A program made the position numbers and the translations under genes. Below, in pieces: positions 49,830-62,500 of a stretch of 64,000 nucleotides of DNA. The notes under the pieces are model-generated. The model did not search any database. It saw only the letters and a program-made list of their open reading frames with translations, and was not told the origin of the DNA. How positions within the stretch are numbered: position 1 is the first letter of the stretch; the number at the start of each line of letters is the position of its first letter. The DNA is taken from NCBI GenBank assembly GCA_964438705.1, contig CAYTKQ010000006.1, positions 76,791-140,790 on the forward strand. The letters run 5' to 3'. This DNA comes from Christensenella sp964438705. Its GTDB lineage: Bacteria; Bacillota; Clostridia; Christensenellales; Christensenellaceae.

Positions 49830-52691
49830 TTATTTCTTCTTTTTGGGCTGCAAATAGTGCTCGGGCGTCGCGTTATCAAAAATACGCTTTAAATACTGCC
49901 CGGTATAGCTCTTTTTGCATGCCGCGATCTCTGTGGGCGTACCCTTGGCAAGGACGGTGCCGCCTTTATCGCCCCCGTCCGGCCCCATGTCGATGATATA
50001 GTCCGCGCTCTTGATGACATCGAGGTTATGTTCGATGACCACCACCGTATTGCCCTTGTCGGCGAGGCGATTTAACACCTTCACCAGCTTTTTCACGTCG
50101 TCCATGTGCAGGCCTGTCGTCGGCTCGTCGAGGATGAACAGCGTATTCCCCGTTTGCTTTTTCGAAAGATGCGTCGCGAGTTTCACGCGCTGCGCCTCCC
50201 CTCCTGAAAGCGTTGTGGAGGGCTGCCCGAGCTTGATGTAGGTGAGGCCCACATCCATGAGCACCTTCAGCTTGCTTTCGATGCGCGGGATGTTTTCAAA
50301 GAACTTATAGGCCTCTTCCACCGTCATATCCAACACTTCATAGATGTTTTTGCCCTTATAGCGCACCTCGAGCGTCTCGCGGTTGTAGCGCTGGCCCTTG
50401 CACACCTCGCAGGGTACGTATACATCGGGCAAAAAATGCATCTCGATCTTGATGATGCCGTCGCCCTTGCATGCCTCGCACCGCCCCCCCTTCACATTGA
50501 AGGAGAAACGGCCCTTCTGGTAGCCGCGCGCTTTCGCGTCCTGCGTCATGGTGAAGATGTCGCGAATGATGTCGAAAATACCCGTGTAGGTTGCGGGGTT
50601 GGAACGCGGCGTGCGCCCGATGGGTGACTGGTCGATGTCCACCACCTTATCCACATACTCTAGCCCGTCGATCCCCTCGTGCTTGCCCGGACGCTCCTTG
50701 GAGTGATAGAACCGCTGCATGGACGCTTTTTTCAGGATGTGATTGACGAGCGTGCTCTTGCCGCTGCCCGAAACACCCGTGACCGCCGTGATGACACCCG
50801 TTGGGAAGGACACGTCGATGCCGCGCAGATTGTTCTCCTGTGCGCCCTTCACCGTGATCCACTGGCGCGGCGCACGCAGCTTTGCGGGGATGCGAATGAG
50901 CTTCGTACCCGAAAGATATTGCCCCGTGATGCTCTTTTTGTTCTCCATGATCTCCTTGGGCGTCCCCTTGGCGACCACCTTGCCGCCGTGCGCGCCCGCG
51001 CCCGGCCCGATGTCCACGATGTAGTCCGCGTTGAGCATCGTCTCTTCGTCATGCTCCACCACGATGAGCGTATTTCCAAGATCTCTGAGACCCTTTAAGG
51101 TCTTGACCAGCTTGTCGTTGTCCTTCTGGTGCAGCCCGATGCTCGGCTCGTCGAGGATATACAGCACGCCCATCAGTCCGCTGCCGATCTGCGTCGCCAG
51201 ACGAATGCGCTGCGCCTCTCCGCCCGAAAGCGTGCCCGCCGCGCGCGAAAGCGTCAGATAATCAAGCCCTACATTGATGAGAAAGTCGAACCGCGCATTG
51301 AGCTCCTTCATGACGCGCTCCGCAATCGCTTTTTGCTTGTTGTCAAGCTCTACCGTATTCAAAAAATCACGCGCCGCGCGGATGGACATATCCGAAAGCT
51401 CCGCAATGTTTTTGTCGCCAATCCTCACGGCGAGCGTTTCCGGCTTATAGCGCTTGCCCTTGCACACTGGACACGGCGTTTCCACCATATAGCCCTCGAT
51501 CTCGCCCTTCATGTATTCGGAGGTTGTTTCGGAATAGCGCCGCTCAAGGTTTGGGATGATGCCTTCGAACGCGGCGTTGTAGTAGCCCGCGCCGCCCATG
51601 CCGTCGTATTCTACGCGCAGCTTTTCGCCATTTGTACCGTACATCAAGGCATACCGAACCTCCTCTGGCAGGTCCTTGTAGGGCGTATCCATATCAAAAC
51701 CATAGCGCTTCATCATCGCGTCGAGATAATTTTTTGCGATGGTGCCCACCGCGCCGAAATTCCATCCCGACACCTTCACAGCCCCCTCGCGCAGCGTCTT
51801 CCCTTTGTCCGGCACCACGAGATCGGGATCGATCTTCATGAGCATTCCAAGCCCTGTGCATTCCGGGCACGCGCCAAATGGGCTGTTGAAGGAAAACATG
51901 CGCGGCTCGAGCGCTTCGATGCTCACGCCGCAATCGACGCACGCAAAATTTTCGTTCATCAGCGTTTCTTCTTCCGTATCCATATTGCGGATGATGACAA
52001 GACCGCCCGCCATCCGAAGCGCCGTTTCGATGGAATCCGCAACGCGCTTGGCGCTGTCCGGCTTGACGATGACGCGGTCGATGACGGCGGAAATGGAGTG
52101 CTTGATCTTCTTTTCGAGGGTGATTTCCTCCTCCAGCTCCCGCGTCTCCCCATCCACCACGACACGCACATAGCCGTCCTTCACAAGGCCCTCCAGCACT
52201 TTCTTGTGCTCGCCCTTCTTTGCGCGGATCACAGGCGCAAGGATCATGAGCTTCGTACCCTCGGGATTTTTCATCACCTGATCGACCATCTGGTCGACCG
52301 TCTGGCGGGTGATCTTTTTGCCGCACTTCATGCAGTAGACCTCGCCGCCGCGCGCATACAAAAGGCGCAGATAGTCGTGTATCTCTGTGACCGTGCCCAC
52401 GGTGGAGCGCGGATTTCTTGCCGTCGTCTTCTGGTCGATAGAAATGGCGGGCGAAAGCCCTTCGATGAGGTCCACATCCGGCTTTTCCATCTGCCCCAAA
52501 AACTGCCGCGCGTACGACGACAGCGATTCTACATACCGCCGCTGCCCTTCTGCATAGATGGTGTCGAATGCCAGCGATGATTTCCCACTGCCCGAGAGCC
52601 CGGTGATCACCACAAATTTGTCGCGCGGAAGCGTTAAATCAATGTTTTTTAGGTTGTGCTCGCGCGCACCCTTGATGTGTAAGTAGTCCAT
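49830..52691 (-). CDS. uvrA: Excinuclease ABC subunit A
   Basis: 953 residues, full length. Two ABC ATPase halves: Walker A GLSGSGKSSLAF (about 31) and GVSGSGKSTLVN (about 643), signatures LSGGEAQR twice, zinc modules with CVDCGVSIEA..CPECTGLG, CPVCKGKRYKPE and CEACKGDGIIKIE..CEVCKGQRYN. Damage recognition in nucleotide excision repair with UvrB, encoded 51 bases upstream in the same direction. Confidence 0.98.
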   Translation of the reverse strand: MDYLHIKGAREHNLKNIDLTLPRDKFVVITGLSGSGKSSLAFDTIYAEGQRRYVESLSSYARQFLGQMEKPDVDLIEGLSPAISIDQKTTARNPRSTVGTVTEIHDYLRLLYARGGEVYCMKCGKKITRQTVDQMVDQVMKNPEGTKLMILAPVIRAKKGEHKKVLEGLVKDGYVRVVVDGETRELEEEITLEKKIKHSISAVIDRVIVKPDSAKRVADSIETALRMAGGLVIIRNMDTEEETLMNENFACVDCGVSIEALEPRMFSFNSPFGACPECTGLGMLMKIDPDLVVPDKGKTLREGAVKVSGWNFGAVGTIAKNYLDAMMKRYGFDMDTPYKDLPEEVRYALMYGTNGEKLRVEYDGMGGAGYYNAAFEGIIPNLERRYSETTSEYMKGEIEGYMVETPCPVCKGKRYKPETLAVRIGDKNIAELSDMSIRAARDFLNTVELDNKQKAIAERVMKELNARFDFLINVGLDYLTLSRAAGTLSGGEAQRIRLATQIGSGLMGVLYILDEPSIGLHQKDNDKLVKTLKGLRDLGNTLIVVEHDEETMLNADYIVDIGPGAGAHGGKVVAKGTPKEIMENKKSITGQYLSGTKLIRIPAKLRAPRQWITVKGAQENNLRGIDVSFPTGVITAVTGVSGSGKSTLVNHILKKASMQRFYHSKERPGKHEGIDGLEYVDKVVDIDQSPIGRTPRSNPATYTGIFDIIRDIFTMTQDAKARGYQKGRFSFNVKGGRCEACKGDGIIKIEMHFLPDVYVPCEVCKGQRYNRETLEVRYKGKNIYEVLDMTVEEAYKFFENIPRIESKLKVLMDVGLTYIKLGQPSTTLSGGEAQRVKLATHLSKKQTGNTLFILDEPTTGLHMDDVKKLVKVLNRLADKGNTVVVIEHNLDVIKSADYIIDMGPDGGDKGGTVLAKGTPTEIAACKKSYTGQYLKRIFDNATPEHYLQPKKKK

Positions 52692-52742
52692 ATATCCTCC
52701 AATTGTTATTGAATACCTAATCTCTTTGACAAAAGCAACGTG

Positions 52743-54695
<1,953 letters not shown>

Positions 54696-54825
54696 GTTTT
54701 CTCCCTGTCCTAAAAAATCAGTATCCTATATTATACCACATTTTGAGACAAAAATGATGAAATTGCCTTTATTTCACCGGAGGAAAATTCTTGATTTCCG
54801 AATAGACCTGATCTATGATAAGCAT

Positions 54826-55362
54826 ATGAAAAAGCAACAGATGATACGCCCGTTCAATCCGGCGGTCGCGATCCTCGGCTCCCTGTGTGTCGTGTTTGCG
54901 GCAGCATTGATCACAGCCATTCGCAATATAATACTGGGAACGGACGTTTCGCGTTCCGTGTTTGCGGTTGCCTGCGCTGTGTTCATGCTTTTTTGGTTTT
55001 TGCGGGAAATTTTAACGCCATGCGTTATTTTAAGTGAACAAAGCATGCGCATACGCAGATTTTTTTGGACAAGCGCACGGCGCAGAAGCGTTGTCACCGA
55101 CTGCGTCGATTTGAAAAACCTGCACAAATGCCGCTATCCGAAAAAAAGCGATCTTGCCTATTGTGAAATGCAAAAAACGGGACGCTATGGTACATATGTC
55201 CCGTTTGAAATCATGTTTGTGATGAAGGATGGGCAGCGTATTCCATGGAATGTCAAGCTGTACAGCAAAAAAAAGGTGCGGCGTGCGCTTTCCTATATTG
55301 AAGCGCAGACTGGGATTGCATGTGCGGCGCTTGTCGATCGGCCGCGCATGGATGAGATGTGA
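54826..55362 (+). CDS. Hypothetical membrane protein (possible PH-like domain)
   Basis: 178 residues: two membrane helices (about 12-32 and 44-64) followed by a cytoplasmic beta-rich domain of about 105 residues (ILSEQSMRIRRFFWTSAR to IEAQTGIACAA) that reads like a bacterial PH-type domain. Not recognised further. No convincing ribosome binding site, so the start is uncertain. Convergent with the HNH gene, 7 bases apart. Confidence 0.6.
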   Translation: MKKQQMIRPFNPAVAILGSLCVVFAAALITAIRNIILGTDVSRSVFAVACAVFMLFWFLREILTPCVILSEQSMRIRRFFWTSARRRSVVTDCVDLKNLHKCRYPKKSDLAYCEMQKTGRYGTYVPFEIMFVMKDGQRIPWNVKLYSKKKVRRALSYIEAQTGIACAALVDRPRMDEM

Positions 55363-55369
55363 ATGGCGC

Positions 55370-56071
55370 TTAGGATATATGCGATCCTTTACGCCCATTG
55401 CACTTTGAGCACAGCACTCTCAAATTTAACGGGACGCTTTTGCCGCCTCTGCTCACCGGAACGATATGATCTATCTGCAGTCCCACTTCGTCCGGCATAT
55501 ATTTTCCGCATTCTTGGCATGTATAATTATCTCGTCTTTTGATTTTGTCCTTTAGCTGTTTTGTTAATGCCTTGCGTTGGTCAGTCTTTGTGTATTGATT
55601 ATAGGTTACATCATAATTATGCGCCCTCAAAAATGACATTCTGTCCGCAATGAAAAACTCATCAATTTCGATGTCATTAGAGACGATCTCAACTTGGTAC
55701 GGATACCTTTGATAGTTTCTTTGACGATATCTTGTCTGAATCCTGTAGCCAATAAACCGAAATGCCTTGTATTGATTTTTCCTGCATCTTGCTTTAAATT
55801 TTTCTATTCTTCTCTCTTTCCCTTGATAAGAGATGATTTTATCGTGCTTCCAATTTTTGATTTCGTTCATGTGGTCCTCAATTTGCTGCGTACCATACTT
55901 CACAATATAGTAATCTATAAAGTCATCATCATCCATTTTTCGCTTATTCGTCACTTCTATCTCAATTGTTTTGCTTGGATAATAATTGAGGTGGCTAATT
56001 ATCATGCGAATAAGGGCTATCAACGAAATCGTCACAGCGATGATCGCAAATCCTGTATATACTGTTTCCAT
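55370..56071 (-). CDS. Membrane-anchored HNH endonuclease
   Basis: 233 residues. N-terminal membrane helix (about 5-25), a basic middle region (about 40-180, many Arg/Tyr/Lys) of no recognised family, and a C-terminal HNH nuclease: CQECGKYMPDEVGLQIDHIVPVS from about residue 191, then NLRVLCSKCNGRKGSH, with both CxxC zinc knuckles and the DH of the active site intact. Start at METVYTGF with GGGAG upstream. Lower GC than neighbours suggests acquisition by transfer. A role in defence or DNA uptake processing is possible but unproven. Confidence 0.82.
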   Translation of the reverse strand: METVYTGFAIIAVTISLIALIRMIISHLNYYPSKTIEIEVTNKRKMDDDDFIDYYIVKYGTQQIEDHMNEIKNWKHDKIISYQGKERRIEKFKARCRKNQYKAFRFIGYRIQTRYRQRNYQRYPYQVEIVSNDIEIDEFFIADRMSFLRAHNYDVTYNQYTKTDQRKALTKQLKDKIKRRDNYTCQECGKYMPDEVGLQIDHIVPVSRGGKSVPLNLRVLCSKCNGRKGSHIS

Positions 56072-56214
56072 TTCTTTTCTCCCATTGAGTATATTCAAAG
56101 TCACAAGGCTCGACTGCCTTTATTTTCATCTATAAATCATCCTTTGAAAATGTAGCGTAAGACAAACGCCAGATGATTTTTCTTCTCTGGTTTTGGTAGA
56201 TTGCCGTGGCCACC

Positions 56215-57747
56215 TCACCAAAGCGGCGTAAAGGACAAATCCCATTCGTTTGATCTTACTTCATCAAATCTTTGCCATGCATCGTTTGCTTCATCCTCCG
56301 AAAGAATCGTTTTCACCCCACCCGCGTCAATCCTGTAATAGCGCGGAGAATCAATGCGTTGCTCGGTGCTGCTGTCATAGCTTTCTATGCCAAATTCCTC
56401 AATCAGTATTAAAGACTTCCCATCCGGCGCGATGGTATAAGCGGCCGTGTAGGAATCAAAGGCCCCGCCGCTTCCGTGAATGTACAGCGTGCCATCCGCG
56501 CCTATTTCGCATGTGTATCGCGTCCAAAAATCATCTAACAGGTTAGGGATATGATCTACCAGTGAATATATCGCACAAATATACGGATCACACTTTGACA
56601 GCAAAATCAATTCGGGGATCCCGTTGCCATTGAGGTCATGCAGGGCGTACCCGAAATCTGTTTTCGGGTCATCCGCATGAGCAAGAACTTCGACCGAATA
56701 GTACCATTGCAAATCAGCACTTTCGCCCAAATCATCGGCTTTCAGCAAAGAAAATGCACGGTAATTTTCTAAAACCGGTTTGTAATATTGGGTATAATCC
56801 TCTGCGCTTGGCGTGAGGGTGGACTGCACGGACGGTTCGGCGGACGGGTCGGATGCCTGTACGGTGGGTTGCGCCGATGGCTGCACGGATGGCTGAGCCG
56901 AAACTGCGGCGGTTGAAGAAATAGGCGGCGTATTCGTTTCACTTGGCCGCGCTGACAAAGTGCCCGCAATAATCCCGCCCGCAACAAGTATGCCCGCAGC
57001 AACGCCAACGATCATTTTCGCGGCGAAGGAAAGGGTATGCTTGGCTGCCATGCCCGCAGCTTTTCCCGCGCCCTCAGCCATCGTTCCCCATATTCGCTCA
57101 TTCAATCCATCCGGCATGCGGAAGTCCTCTAAAGTTTTCATCAATACGGGCGTGATCGGAATGATGGCGTGCAGATGAATTTCCTCTTTTTCTTCCTGTT
57201 CCAGAATCGCTGCGCGTATCTTTTGCCGCGCCAACGCCAAGCGGCTTTTTACGGTATGTACGTTTGTTTCGGTAATGGCTGCGATTTCCTCGATCGTGAG
57301 CTGGCTGAAATAGCGGTACATCACACATTCCCTTTGCGCATCTGGAAGTGTGTCGATAATATCCATAATGAGGCGTCGCGTTTCTCCATCATCGTACAGC
57401 GTTTCGGGTGTTTCGACATCCTCCTCACCTTCTAATTCCAAAGCGTCCAGTATTTCTTCTTCCCCACTGGGCAAGGGTCTTTTCTTCCGCAAAAAGCTCA
57501 TGCACTTGTTTGCAGTTATTTGATTTACCCACTTGTAATAAGCGGCAGGTTGTTTCAGTTTGGGCAGCTTTTCAAACACCGTAACAAAAACATCCTGCAT
57601 AATATCTTCGGCATCATCGGGATTTTTCAATATTTTCAGCGCGAGAAAGTATACGCTTTTACTGCTGTCAAGATACAACTCCTGTTGCGCGTTGCTGTCG
57701 CCGTTTTTCGCTCTTTGAATAATCCTGATAAGTTTTTTTGTTTCCAC
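56215..57747 (-). CDS. ECF-type sigma factor fused to membrane anchor and exported domain
   Basis: 510 residues. Sigma region 2 (about 10-90, YLDSSKSVYFLALKILKNPDDAEDIMQD..) and region 4 (about 128-182, LPDAQRECVMYRYFSQLTIEE, TNVHTVKSRLALARQKIRAA); a linker; one membrane helix (about 243-264, MIVGVAAGILVAGGIIAGTL); a Ser/Pro/Gln-rich spacer (about 268-320); and an exported domain of about 185 residues with GYALHDLNGNGIPELILL, a Ca-binding-like loop. The sigma part would be tethered to the membrane unless cut. A separate anti-sigma gene is absent. Function of the outer domain unknown. Confidence 0.85.
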   Translation of the reverse strand: METKKLIRIIQRAKNGDSNAQQELYLDSSKSVYFLALKILKNPDDAEDIMQDVFVTVFEKLPKLKQPAAYYKWVNQITANKCMSFLRKKRPLPSGEEEILDALELEGEEDVETPETLYDDGETRRLIMDIIDTLPDAQRECVMYRYFSQLTIEEIAAITETNVHTVKSRLALARQKIRAAILEQEEKEEIHLHAIIPITPVLMKTLEDFRMPDGLNERIWGTMAEGAGKAAGMAAKHTLSFAAKMIVGVAAGILVAGGIIAGTLSARPSETNTPPISSTAAVSAQPSVQPSAQPTVQASDPSAEPSVQSTLTPSAEDYTQYYKPVLENYRAFSLLKADDLGESADLQWYYSVEVLAHADDPKTDFGYALHDLNGNGIPELILLSKCDPYICAIYSLVDHIPNLLDDFWTRYTCEIGADGTLYIHGSGGAFDSYTAAYTIAPDGKSLILIEEFGIESYDSSTEQRIDSPRYYRIDAGGVKTILSEDEANDAWQRFDEVRSNEWDLSFTPLW

Positions 57748-57867
57748 TCCTGTACCTCCTATTTGGCTTTCTATAAGGAAGACGCTTGAGCGAAGCCAAA
57801 AGGATTAAAACTACTTAAACTTTTTTTGAAAAAATTCCCCGGGCGTTCAGCCAAACGGGCCAAGTGT

Positions 57868-57939
57868 TCAAACATTTCCCCACTGTTCTCCGCGTTTTGA
57901 AGCCGCTTTCAGATAAGGAAGCTCCGCCGGATCGATCAT
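57868..57939 (-). pseudogene. Possible gene remnant in the gap after the EmrB-type gene
   Basis: In the 205-base gap 57748-57952 one minus frame reads coding-like residues (HWHVMIDPAELPYLKAASKR) and stops at 57868, but it has no proper start and overlaps the exporter's end in another frame. Perhaps the tail of a lost gene. Weak. Confidence 0.2.
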
Positions 57940-57952
57940 CACATGCCAATGC

Positions 57953-59350
57953 TCACTGAACTGCTTTTGTGCGACGCGTTCCCCGCACAAACAAAAGAAC
58001 CAGCGTGAGGGCGATCATGCACAACACTGCCGAAAACAGGAAGGACATGTGCGCGGCGTAAATGCCCGTCGCCGCAGGCGCGTGTTCCGTGGCGCCGCTG
58101 AGTGCGGCGGACATCACCGTCACCATGAGCGCAGAGCCGATGGCACCCGCGACCTGCCGGACCGTGTTGTTCAAAACTACGCCATCCGCAAGCTGCTTTG
58201 GCCCAAGCGCGTCCACGCTCCACGTGGTGGCGGGCATGATGAGAAACGCAAGCCCCACACAGCGGATCGCGTAATAGGTCGCGAGCAGCGGCATGGAGGT
58301 TCCAAGCCCTGTCGTCATCAGCAGGATCGTGCCGCCCAAGAGGCAAACCGACCCGAACAGGAGTGTGACGCGCGCACCGCATTTATCAAGCACCGCCCCT
58401 GCCAGCGGGTTCACGATCGCCATGACGAGTGCTCCGGGCATGATGACAAGCCCTGACATGAAGGCGCTCGCCCCCAGATAGCTCTGGATATAAAGAGGAA
58501 GCACGATGCCCATTCCCATAAACGCGAAATAGTACAGCGAAATCATGATAGTGCCTACCGTGAAATTCCTGTCTTGAAAAGTGCGAAGGTCGAGCAGCGG
58601 GTTTTCGATCCTTTTTTGCCGTCGCACAAACGCAAACAGACAAACTGCGCCCACCGCGATGGGCAGGATCACGTTCACATTTAGAAACCCGTTGTCGCTT
58701 AGGCCCGTGAAGCCGAGCAGCAGCCCGCCCACCCCCGCAGACGAAAGCAGGATTGAGGCCTTATCGAGTGTTGTGACCGTCTTTTCCGATTTTACGTTTT
58801 TCACAAAAAATGAAGCGATCAGCAGTGCCGCACTCAAAACGCTCAGCAACAAAAAGATACTGCGCCAGCCAAACGAATCACTCATCCAACCGGAGATCGT
58901 TGGGCCAAGCGCAGGCGCGCAGCTTACCGTAAAGCCCACGAAGCCCATGGCTGTGCCCCGTTTTTCGAGCGGGGTAAGCTGCAGCACGATCACGTTGAGC
59001 AGCGGAAGCAAAATGCCCGTACCTGCCGCCTGCAATGCGCGTGCAAAAATGAGCAGTTCAAAGCTGCCGGACAAATATGCCGCGAGAGAACCTGCGCCAA
59101 AAAAGATTAGACACGCGGTAAACAATGCCCGCGTTGAAAATTTGCCGATCAAAAAAGATGTGGCGGGCACCATCACGCCAATGATCAAAAGATAGATCGT
59201 GGTGAGCCACTGTCCGATGCCGACGGATACGCCAAACGCCCCGACGATCCTTGGAAGTGCCGACGTCATCAATGTTTCCGTGAGCGAGCCTGCCGAGGTT
59301 CCGATGAGAATGATGAAAATCGTCGGAAGATACTTTTTATCAATGTTCAT
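57953..59350 (-). CDS. MFS multidrug exporter, EmrB/QacA (DHA2) type
   Basis: 465 residues, about 14 membrane helices. N-terminal LTETLMTSALPRIVGAFGVS, the motif C-like GFTVSCAPALGPTISGWM and LARALQAAGTGILLPLLN are DHA2 signatures. Proton-driven drug or metabolite export in the inner membrane. ATG at MNIDKKYLP, with GGGA upstream; 33 codons of open frame before it have no family match. No regulator next door. Confidence 0.88.
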   Translation of the reverse strand: MNIDKKYLPTIFIILIGTSAGSLTETLMTSALPRIVGAFGVSVGIGQWLTTIYLLIIGVMVPATSFLIGKFSTRALFTACLIFFGAGSLAAYLSGSFELLIFARALQAAGTGILLPLLNVIVLQLTPLEKRGTAMGFVGFTVSCAPALGPTISGWMSDSFGWRSIFLLLSVLSAALLIASFFVKNVKSEKTVTTLDKASILLSSAGVGGLLLGFTGLSDNGFLNVNVILPIAVGAVCLFAFVRRQKRIENPLLDLRTFQDRNFTVGTIMISLYYFAFMGMGIVLPLYIQSYLGASAFMSGLVIMPGALVMAIVNPLAGAVLDKCGARVTLLFGSVCLLGGTILLMTTGLGTSMPLLATYYAIRCVGLAFLIMPATTWSVDALGPKQLADGVVLNNTVRQVAGAIGSALMVTVMSAALSGATEHAPAATGIYAAHMSFLFSAVLCMIALTLVLLFVRGTRRTKAVQ

Positions 59351-59471
59351 TGTGTGCCGTCCCTTTACATACCATTGCCTGTCAAGCGACCGCACGCACG
59401 GCCAATCACTGACAAATATCATGCTATGCCTGTTGGCATGGTTTGTCAATATAGCAACGTACGATTTCCGT

Positions 59472-59514
59472 AAAAATAAAAAAATGGCGGATCGACCAAA
59501 GTCTTTCCGCCGTT
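59472..59514 (-). terminator. Terminator of the FtsX-type ABC operon
   Basis: Minus strand GGCGGA (59511-59506), 14-base loop, TCCGCC (59491-59486), then ATTTTTTTATTTTT. Confidence 0.75.
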
Positions 59515-59521
59515 TTCCTCT

Positions 59522-62500
59522 TTATTCGATCGATTTCATGGATTCCACCATGTCGATTTTTTTGAGTTTGAAATGCAGTACAAAGTTTACAATGAACGCG
59601 AACGCCAGCGTGAGCGCGCCCGCATAGAGGAATGCAGTAAACGGAATATCCGGCGCGAACATCACGATATCCACCTCCGCCGTGCTGATCACGAACCGTT
59701 CGAGGAAGATGCCCGCAAAGAGCCCCACGAGCATGCCGATGACCGCAGAAATCGTATTTTCACGATAGATATACGCGGACACCTCTTTGTTATAGAACCC
59801 AAGCACCTTGATGGTCGCCAGCTCGCGCATGCGCTCCGTGACATTGATGTTCACAAGGTTATACATGACGATGAAGGCCAGCAGCCCCGCCGACACGATG
59901 ATGACCAGCATGATGCTGCCCATGCTGTCCACCATATCCGCAAACTGCTCGGTCGTATCGCTCGCGTAGGAGAGGCCCTGCACGTGATCGTAGGTGAGCA
60001 GCGTCTCGGACAGCGCAAAAAGGTCCGTGCCCTCGACCATATCCATCGCAAACATATTGTTGACGGGCTTTTCACCGAACATCTGCGCATAATAATCCGG
60101 CGTCATATAGACGTAATTCATCGCGTAGTTTTCAGTGATCCCCGCAATTTTAGCCTGTGCAGTGTTGCCATCCGCGTCCGTCAGGGTGAATAGATCGCCC
60201 TCTTGGAGCTTTAAAAGCTTCGCCAGCTTTTCATTTACGATCGCCCCGTCGTTCGAAAGCGTGAGCGTTTCGTGGCCCTCACGCGTGCGCAGGTTGATGT
60301 AATTGTCGATCGCCTGCGGTTCGCTGGGTACAAAGGTGGTCACACTGACCTTTTTATCTCCCGTGACGGATGCGTCCATCCCTTTATAATAAACCAGCAT
60401 CTCGCTCTTTACGCCCGGGGTTTCCGCCACGCGCTGCTGGATCGTTACAAGATCGTCCGCCGTGGTTTCGTCGTCAAGCGCACCAAGCGCGTCATATACG
60501 AATATTTCGCCGAACTGCTTATCGACGATCGAACCGATGGCGTGCTGCAAACCAAAGCCCGTGAGCATGAGCGCCGTGCAGCCCGCGATGCCGATCACCG
60601 TCATCAACACGCGTTTTTTGTAGCGGAACAGGTTGCGGATCGTCACCTTGGTGGTGAAGTTGAGCTTGCTCCACAGCCCTGTCCATTTTTCAAGGAAAAC
60701 GCGCTTGCCGCTTGGCGGCGCCTTGGGTCTCATAAGCTGAGCGGGATGCTCACGCAATTCCTTATAGACAGCTGACCATGCGGAAAGACCCGTCACGGCG
60801 ATGGAAACGACCGTACACCACAGCGCGTAATCCCAGCGGAAGGGCGTGAGACCCTCGGGCAGGAAGTAGCGCAGATTGTATGCGTCGATGATGATTTTCG
60901 GGAAAACACTGAAGCCGATCAGAAGGCCGACAACGCTCCCGATGATGCTCGCCGCGATCGCGTACCACAGGTATTTCGCCATGATGGAGCGGCCCGAATA
61001 ACCGAGCGCCTTGAGCGTGCCCACCTGCGTGCGCTGTTCTTCCACCATACGCGTCATGGTGGTGAGGCACACGAGCGCCGCCACAAGGATGAAGAACAGC
61101 GGGAACACAGACGCAATGGCGTCTATTTTATCCGCATCCTCGCCATAGCTGGTATACCCCGGATTATTGTCCCTGTCCCACACGTACCAGACAGGCTTTT
61201 TGACGTCCGCAAGCTCTGATTCCGCATCGTCGAGTTCCTGCTGCGCGTCCGCGATTTTTTGATCGGATTCCGCTTTGCCTTCCTCGTATTCACGCTTTGC
61301 GTCGTCGAGCTTTGTCTGTCCGTCGTCAAGCTTTGCCTGCGCGTCGTCGAGCGCCTTTGCGCCCGATTTTTTCTGCGCGTTGAGCTCTGCTTGCCCCGAT
61401 TCTATCTGCGCCATGGCAGCGTCTAGCTGTGTGCGGGACGCATCAAGCTGCCCTTTTGCCGCGTCGAGCTGCGCCTTGCTTTCGTCAAGCTTCTGTTGGG
61501 CCGCGTCAAGGCCGCACTGCGCCTGTGCGATGCCCTGCTCTACCTGCTCGAGCATGGGGATCAATTGCGTCGCGCCTGCGGCGATCTGCGCCCTTAAACC
61601 CTCCGCCTGTGCTTTTAGCTGGGCGATCTGCGCCTCCGCACCCGGCTTTTGCTGATTAAACTGCGCGAGTCCGTCCTCATACTGTTTTACACCCGCCTGA
61701 TACTCCGTCAGGCCCTGCTGATATTGCGCCTCCCCATCCTCGGTTTGCGCGCGCGCATCGTCGAGCTTCTTTTGCGCGGCGGCGATCTGTGTGTTATATT
61801 CGCGCCGTTTTTCCGTGAGCGTCGCCTGTCCATCCGTCAGCTCCGTTTGCGCGTCGTCTATTTTTTGCTGCGCGTCCGCGAGCTCCTGTGCCGCTTCCGC
61901 CTTTCCATCCGCAAGCTCCTGCTTACCGTCATCTAGCTTTTGCCGCGCTTCTTCAAGGATTTCGTCGTAGCGCTCCTGCTCACGCACCGTCGCAACCTGC
62001 TCGAATTCACTGACCGCAGCCTTCACCGCGTCCTTATAGGGCTGCTCGAACGGATCGAGCCCCGCAGTGGAATCCATGGTCATGTAGAGGTCCGTATATA
62101 CCTCCAGATCGAAATCCTGCTCCGGAATCATAATGAAGCAATCGATCTCCCCGTCGCCGATCTGCGCCTTGCCCCTGTCAAACGCGATAAAGGAAGACGA
62201 TTCCACAACTCCCACGATGGTAAACGTATCTGTCGTGAGCGTATCGAGGATGTCGTCCTTTACCTTGCCTGCCTGCAATTTGAACGTTGCGCCGATCTCG
62301 AACTCTTCTGGGGAATGGATGTTTTTTTCCACCACGCACTCGCCCGGCTTTTCGGGAAGCCGCCCCTCTTTTAAGACCGGCTGGTTGAGCTCGTTTTCAT
62401 CCTCGCCTGTTTCCGACGTTTTGATCGAAAGCACCTTGACGATGGTATCCGCGCGTTCGCCCGTATCCAAAAACGCGTCCACCGAATAGGCGGGCATGAG

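Noticed and set aside
51129..52580. 483-codon open frame on the plus strand
   Set aside because: Antisense shadow of uvrA; the uvrA reading has full family motifs.
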